From: Clostridia bacterium
GTDB taxonomy: Bacteria > Bacillota > Clostridia > Christensenellales > UBA1242
DNA: 9,082 nt
Reading direction: 5' to 3'
Assembly: GCA_028704215.1 (NCBI GenBank)
Contig: JAQVLJ010000032.1
Coordinates: forward strand, 1-9,082
Each line of letters starts with the position of its first letter. The stretch's first letter is position 1. Shown here piece after piece: positions 5,922 to 9,082 of this stretch. The notes beneath the pieces are model-generated. The model saw only the letters and a program-made list of their open reading frames with translations. It was not told the origin of the DNA and did not search any database. Position numbers and translations under genes: made by a program.

Positions 5922-6287
5922 TTATTTTAATTCGTAATCTACTTTATTCAGTGTAATGGGGTCTGAATTACTACCACTTATAGACACATTTAATGGCGAA
6001 TATTGTGGTGAACAGCCCTTATTTAAAGGCGATTGTGTTGGGCACGGAGTGAAATACTCAATCAGTATTGTATCTACCCCTATCTTACAAACATTATGGT
6101 ACGGGATAAATATTTCTTTACCCGGTCTAAACATACACAACCATCCGTGAGTCTGTGGTGGCACAACAAGTCCTAGTATTCTACCGCATTTGCAATCAAA
6201 TACTAAGTCGATGATTCTGCCAAGGCATTTTCCATCAACTACGTTTATAACTTGCTTGCATCGTAATTCCAAAAAAGATGTTTCCAA
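5922..6287 (-). CDS. PRC-barrel protein of the YlmC/YmxH family, with extended C-terminus
   Basis: The 121-residue protein carries a single PRC-barrel domain. The family pattern is clear: FLELRCKQVINVVDGKCLG (5-23), then DLVFDCKCGRILGLVVP (27-43), and a closing strand KEIFIPYHNVCKIGVDTILIEY (57-78). Members are annotated as YlmC/YmxH sporulation proteins in Clostridia, but the molecular function is not known. The usual protein is about 80-90 residues. Here about 40 extra residues follow (81-121), rich in Pro, Ser and Asn, and the whole protein has eight cysteines. There is no membrane segment. The start is TTG at 6287: there is no suitable ATG, AAGGA lies nine bases upstream, and the barrel begins at once. 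The gene sits 70 bp upstream of nrdR in the same direction, a pairing I recall from Clostridia, and may be cotranscribed with it. Confidence 0.85.
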   Translation of the reverse strand: METSFLELRCKQVINVVDGKCLGRIIDLVFDCKCGRILGLVVPPQTHGWLCMFRPGKEIFIPYHNVCKIGVDTILIEYFTPCPTQSPLNKGCSPQYSPLNVSISGSNSDPITLNKVDYELK

Positions 6288-6296
6288 TATTTATTA

Positions 6297-6301
6297 TCCT
6301 T
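6297..6301 (-). promoter_or_regulatory. Ribosome-binding site supporting the TTG start of the YlmC/YmxH gene
   Basis: AAGGA on the minus strand, read 6301 to 6297, is nine bases before the TTG at 6287. It favours this unusual start codon, since no ATG or GTG precedes the conserved barrel in frame. Confidence 0.55.
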
Positions 6302-6307
6302 ACAAGT

Positions 6308-6338
6308 ATTTTATTGTGAACAAAAAAAAATATGACAA
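6308..6338 (-). promoter_or_regulatory. Possible promoter of the ylmC-nrdR pair
   Basis: On the minus strand TTGTCA (6338-6333) and TAAAAT (6313-6308) each match five of six consensus bases, but the spacer is 19 bases, longer than ideal. The -35 box overlaps the 3' arm of the proposed popT terminator. Confidence 0.3.
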
Positions 6339-6356
6339 ATTTCGACAGTCACATTT
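6322..6356 (-). terminator. Probable terminator after the parC-popT pair
   Basis: On the minus strand AAATGTGAC (6356-6348), an 11-base loop and GTCATATTT (6336-6328) form a 9-bp stem with one G-U pair. The T-rich 3' arm runs into nine consecutive T (6330-6322). It lies 14 bases past the DUF368 stop. The stem is AT-rich, so termination may be partial. Confidence 0.5.
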
Positions 6357-6369
6357 TCATTTTTTGTAT

Positions 6370-7206
6370 TTAATTTTCCTTGTTTTTAACTTTTTTGTGT
6401 ATACTTAAAATGTAAGCAATAACAAACCCCACGATGAATATTAATACGTCTAGCACAATAAGCCACCCTGTTCTAAATCCTGGAAATAGTGCAATGAGAG
6501 AACCAAATACCAAACCAATAATAGCATAATAAGTGAGTTTTGGATATTTGTTTAACATTTTTTTCATAAATTTTGCACCAAGAATTAGTCCAATAATCAT
6601 TCCACAAATGAAAGGCAATAAAGTTATAATATTAAATGTTTTTATTGCATTAATTAATGTTGCATATATGCCCATTAGTAAAAGCAAAAAACCTCCGCTT
6701 ATACCAGGCAAAATTACAGCAAATGCTCCTATAATCCCGCCAACAAAGATTAGCATAATAGATGCAAAATTGAGTGTGGATATGATTTGGTTTGCATTTG
6801 GCTGTTTGATTAGGATTGTCAATGCCATCAAAACAAAAAAGAGAATGGCGATTATATATTTTGTCTTCTTATTTTTTACGTCGCTAGGTAATGAATTAGC
6901 TTTTTTAATAAGAAGTGGCATACTTCCAATCAAAAGGCCAAGAAATAGATAAATACTAGAAGTCCTGTAATTAGTCATTAAATATGACACTATAAAACTA
7001 AATCCAAATATTCCTGTCAATACACCAAGTCCTATACACAGCAGTTTGAGCCAATTTTTTTTGATAAAACCAAAATCTAAACTAAGTGCATAAACAAGGT
7101 CATCATATATTCCTACAACAAGACATACCGTAGCTGAACAAAGACCGGGAATAATATTCGCCAGTCCAACCAAAATAGATTTTAGATAAATTAAAAAGTA
7201 TTTCAT
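6370..7206 (-). CDS. DUF368 membrane protein, PopT-type undecaprenyl-phosphate translocase
   Basis: This 278-residue polytopic membrane protein belongs to the DUF368 family (PF04018). Members named PopT have been reported to return undecaprenyl phosphate, the lipid carrier for cell-wall precursors, to the cytoplasmic face of the membrane. About eight hydrophobic segments are visible. The family has two internal glycine-proline motifs. The second, FAVILPGISGG (162-172), is followed by the usual membrane stretch and MGIY. The first reads GLANIIPGLCSAT (14-26), where the family normally has PGVSGGT, so the two glycines are replaced by Ser-Ala. The ATG at 7206 directly follows the stop of the topoisomerase gene (TAAATG). 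No good ribosome-binding site lies at the right distance (GGAG is 14 bases away), so translation is probably coupled. Membership is firm; the transport role is taken from the family. Confidence 0.88.
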   Translation of the reverse strand: MKYFLIYLKSILVGLANIIPGLCSATVCLVVGIYDDLVYALSLDFGFIKKNWLKLLCIGLGVLTGIFGFSFIVSYLMTNYRTSSIYLFLGLLIGSMPLLIKKANSLPSDVKNKKTKYIIAILFFVLMALTILIKQPNANQIISTLNFASIMLIFVGGIIGAFAVILPGISGGFLLLLMGIYATLINAIKTFNIITLLPFICGMIIGLILGAKFMKKMLNKYPKLTYYAIIGLVFGSLIALFPGFRTGWLIVLDVLIFIVGFVIAYILSIHKKVKNKEN

Positions 7207-9082
7207 TTAGTATAAGTATACTCCGCAATACTTGATTTTATTTTCAGTTTTTGATTTTATAATAGGCTTTCCACTAGCGGTACGAGAACAAACTTCTATT
7301 TTGTTCACATCTATACTTGAAATTCCTTTGCTATTTTCAATTACAATTTCACCTGTAATTATTGGCGAAGCAACAAATAGTATTTTATCCTTTGGTAGTA
7401 TCTTCAATCCTTTTCTATTTCGGGCTGTTATTGGAAGTTCGCTTAGATTCATGCGTTTTGCGTTTGAATTGGTGGACACAATCAACATTTTATCATTATG
7501 GGATACTTGGGACGCAAAGATAACTTTGTCATCCTTATTTAATGACATACCTATGACACCACTACTGTTGCGCTTTTGACAAGGTACATCTTGTGTAGTA
7601 AAGTTGACTGCCATACCCTGCTCTGTAACCATAACTGATGATGGACACATATAGTTGTTTTGTACTTTTATTACTTTATCGTTTTCTTTCAGTTTAAGTG
7701 CAAGTGCGATGTTTTTGCTGATTTTGTACTCGTTTATTTCACATTTTTTGATGAATCCTTGCTCTGTAAAGAAATACAACTCATCTTTTCCTTCTACTTC
7801 ACTAAATTCAAACAAATTGACAATCTTTTCGTCCAGTTCTGACTTGACAAGAGTGTTCAAAGGAGTGCCTTTACTGTTAAATTTGCAAAGCGGGATATCA
7901 CTTGTTTTCATTTTGTAAACATTGCCTAAGTCTGTAAATACTAACAAAGTAGCATTTCCATTTATTCGCAAATTGTCTTTATGAACAACGTTTAAACTAT
8001 TGTATGAAGAAAAAGAGTTGTCCCCTCCATTTAACGATGATGTATCAATATTTTTCAATCTCAATCCATCATAAGTTACTGCGACTAAACATTCGGATGG
8101 CAATTTGTCTGCATTATTTTCTGCCAAATCATAACTGTCAAAACTTTTTACCACTTGTGTGCGACGAGCAGTGTCAAATCGCTTTTTTATGTCCAAAATT
8201 TCTTTTTTGACAACGCCTAGCTGTCTTGCACGACTTGCGAGAATTTTTGTATATTCATCAATTAATTTTCTTAATTCTTCCAGTTCTTCGATTAGTTTGG
8301 TTGTTTCCAAATTGGTCAATCGGCTCAACTTCATATCCAAAATGGCCACCGCTTGCATTTCACTAAGATTAAATCTTGCTTTCAAATTTTCCTTTGCTTG
8401 CATAGTTGAACTGCTTGCTTTGATTATTTTTATGACTTCGTCAATGTTTTGAATAGCAATTATCAAACCTTCAACAATGTGAGCACGAGCTTTTGCCTTT
8501 TCCAAATCGTAGCGTGTACGCTTGCAAATAACATCTATTTGAAATTCTACATAGTATTTCATTATTTCCATCAGTCCTAACAACATAGGCTTGCCATTTG
8601 CAATAGCAACTGTATTAATGTTGTAGGCTATTTGCATATCGGTGTGTTTCAGTAAAAGCGCTATCACTTCTTCGGTGTTACTGTCTTTTTTTAATGTAAT
8701 AACGGCACGCATTCCGCTTTTATCTGACTCATCATTTATGTCTACGATATTATTTAATTCACCCTTGAATTTGTCCTTTACCACCAAAATCTTTTGCAAA
8801 AACTCTGCTTTGTTTACTTGAAAAGGCAATTCAGTGATTACAATATTAATCTTTCCATTTGGCAAAATCTCTGTATGAAATTTTGAACGAATAATAACTT
8901 TTCCCTTTCCTGTTTTGTATGCATCTAACATTTCTTCTGTTTTTTGCATAATACCGCCAGAAGGAAAATCTGGACCTTTGACATGTTTCAACAAATCATT
9001 AAGCGTACAATTTTTGTTGTCAATATATTCAACTACGGCGTCTATTACTTCATTGAGGTTATGCGGTGGAATGTTTGTTGCC
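7207..9082 (-). CDS. parC: Type II topoisomerase subunit A (ParC-like), C-terminal 624 residues, cut by window edge
   Basis: This is the DNA breakage-reunion subunit of topoisomerase IV or gyrase, which passes DNA through a transient double-strand break. The frame is open from base 9082, starting ATNIPPHNLNEVIDAVVEY and then VKGPDFPSGG, blocks conserved in GyrA and ParC. The catalytic tyrosine and winged-helix region lie beyond the edge. Next come the tower and the long coiled coil (EFQIDVICKRTRYDLEKAKAR, then the ARFNLSEMQAVAILDMKLSRLT block), then a beta-propeller C-terminal domain from about 8130 down to 7210. The gyrase hallmark QRRGGKG is absent from the first blade; the nearest resemblance, CQKRNSSG, is in a later blade. 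Blade 1-2 text such as LLVFTDLGNVYKMKTSDIP resembles Firmicute ParC, so I favour ParC, though a divergent GyrA is possible. The stop abuts the next gene's ATG, making a two-gene operon. Confidence 0.93.
   Translation of the reverse strand, partial: ATNIPPHNLNEVIDAVVEYIDNKNCTLNDLLKHVKGPDFPSGGIMQKTEEMLDAYKTGKGKVIIRSKFHTEILPNGKINIVITELPFQVNKAEFLQKILVVKDKFKGELNNIVDINDESDKSGMRAVITLKKDSNTEEVIALLLKHTDMQIAYNINTVAIANGKPMLLGLMEIMKYYVEFQIDVICKRTRYDLEKAKARAHIVEGLIIAIQNIDEVIKIIKASSSTMQAKENLKARFNLSEMQAVAILDMKLSRLTNLETTKLIEELEELRKLIDEYTKILASRARQLGVVKKEILDIKKRFDTARRTQVVKSFDSYDLAENNADKLPSECLVAVTYDGLRLKNIDTSSLNGGDNSFSSYNSLNVVHKDNLRINGNATLLVFTDLGNVYKMKTSDIPLCKFNSKGTPLNTLVKSELDEKIVNLFEFSEVEGKDELYFFTEQGFIKKCEINEYKISKNIALALKLKENDKVIKVQNNYMCPSSVMVTEQGMAVNFTTQDVPCQKRNSSGVIGMSLNKDDKVIFASQVSHNDKMLIVSTNSNAKRMNLSELPITARNRKGLKILPKDKILFVASPIITGEIVIENSKGISSIDVNKIEVCSRTASGKPIIKSKTENKIKYCGVYLY

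Noticed and set aside
7540..7590. CQKRNSSG as a true GyrA box making the gene gyrA
   Set aside because: It is in a later propeller blade and lacks the Gly-Gly-Lys-Gly part; the first-blade position where the GyrA box belongs has no such motif.
7232..8452. Plus-strand open frames opposite parC
   Set aside because: Antisense to a continuous conserved topoisomerase frame, with low-complexity translations and no ribosome-binding sites or promoters.

Overview
The window is AT-rich, gene-dense bacterial DNA carrying mostly housekeeping genes. A low-GC Firmicute is likely, probably an uncultured member of the Clostridia. The pointers are the base composition, a YlmC/YmxH-type PRC-barrel protein directly upstream of nrdR (an arrangement I recall from sporulating Clostridia), a YkpA/YbiT-type ABC-F protein, and a FeoB with a Clostridia-like cysteine tail. 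The exact lineage cannot be fixed from this sequence.

Layout in plus-strand order. (1) 1-821, minus: the first 273 residues of the GTPase Der, cut by the window edge. A strong extended -10 promoter sits so close to the ATG that the mRNA should be leaderless or nearly so. (2) 875-3219, minus: feoA and feoB, overlapping by 4 bp, encoding ferrous-iron uptake. FeoB ends in an extra membrane segment and a five-cysteine tail. (3) 3220-3310: a compact divergent control region with an imperfect 15-bp palindrome. (4) 3311-3727, plus: the only plus-strand gene, an unrecognised acidic 138-residue protein with an excellent promoter. (5) 3746-3768: a bidirectional terminator between this gene and the convergent ABC-F gene. 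(6) 3773-5347, minus: an ABC-F ATPase with one apparently degenerate ATP site. (7) 5374-5407: a terminator after nrdR, very close to the ABC-F start. (8) 5417-6287, minus: nrdR preceded by ylmC/ymxH. (9) 6370-9082, minus: the 3' two-thirds of a type II topoisomerase A subunit (more like ParC than GyrA), followed without a gap by a DUF368/PopT-type membrane protein.

The minus strand therefore reads as a chain parC - popT - ylmC - nrdR - ABC-F, broken by two probable terminators, then feoA - feoB - der after the divergent region. Their roles are chromosome decatenation, lipid-carrier recycling, control of ribonucleotide reductase, ribosome-associated ATPase activity, iron uptake and ribosome assembly. 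No mobile element, CRISPR array, tRNA or rRNA was seen, and no intergenic gap exceeds about 100 bases. I found no clear new multi-gene system. The points most worth a second look are the FeoB fusion, the leaderless der start, the asymmetric ABC-F, the degenerate first motif in the DUF368 protein, and the unknown gene divergent from feoA.
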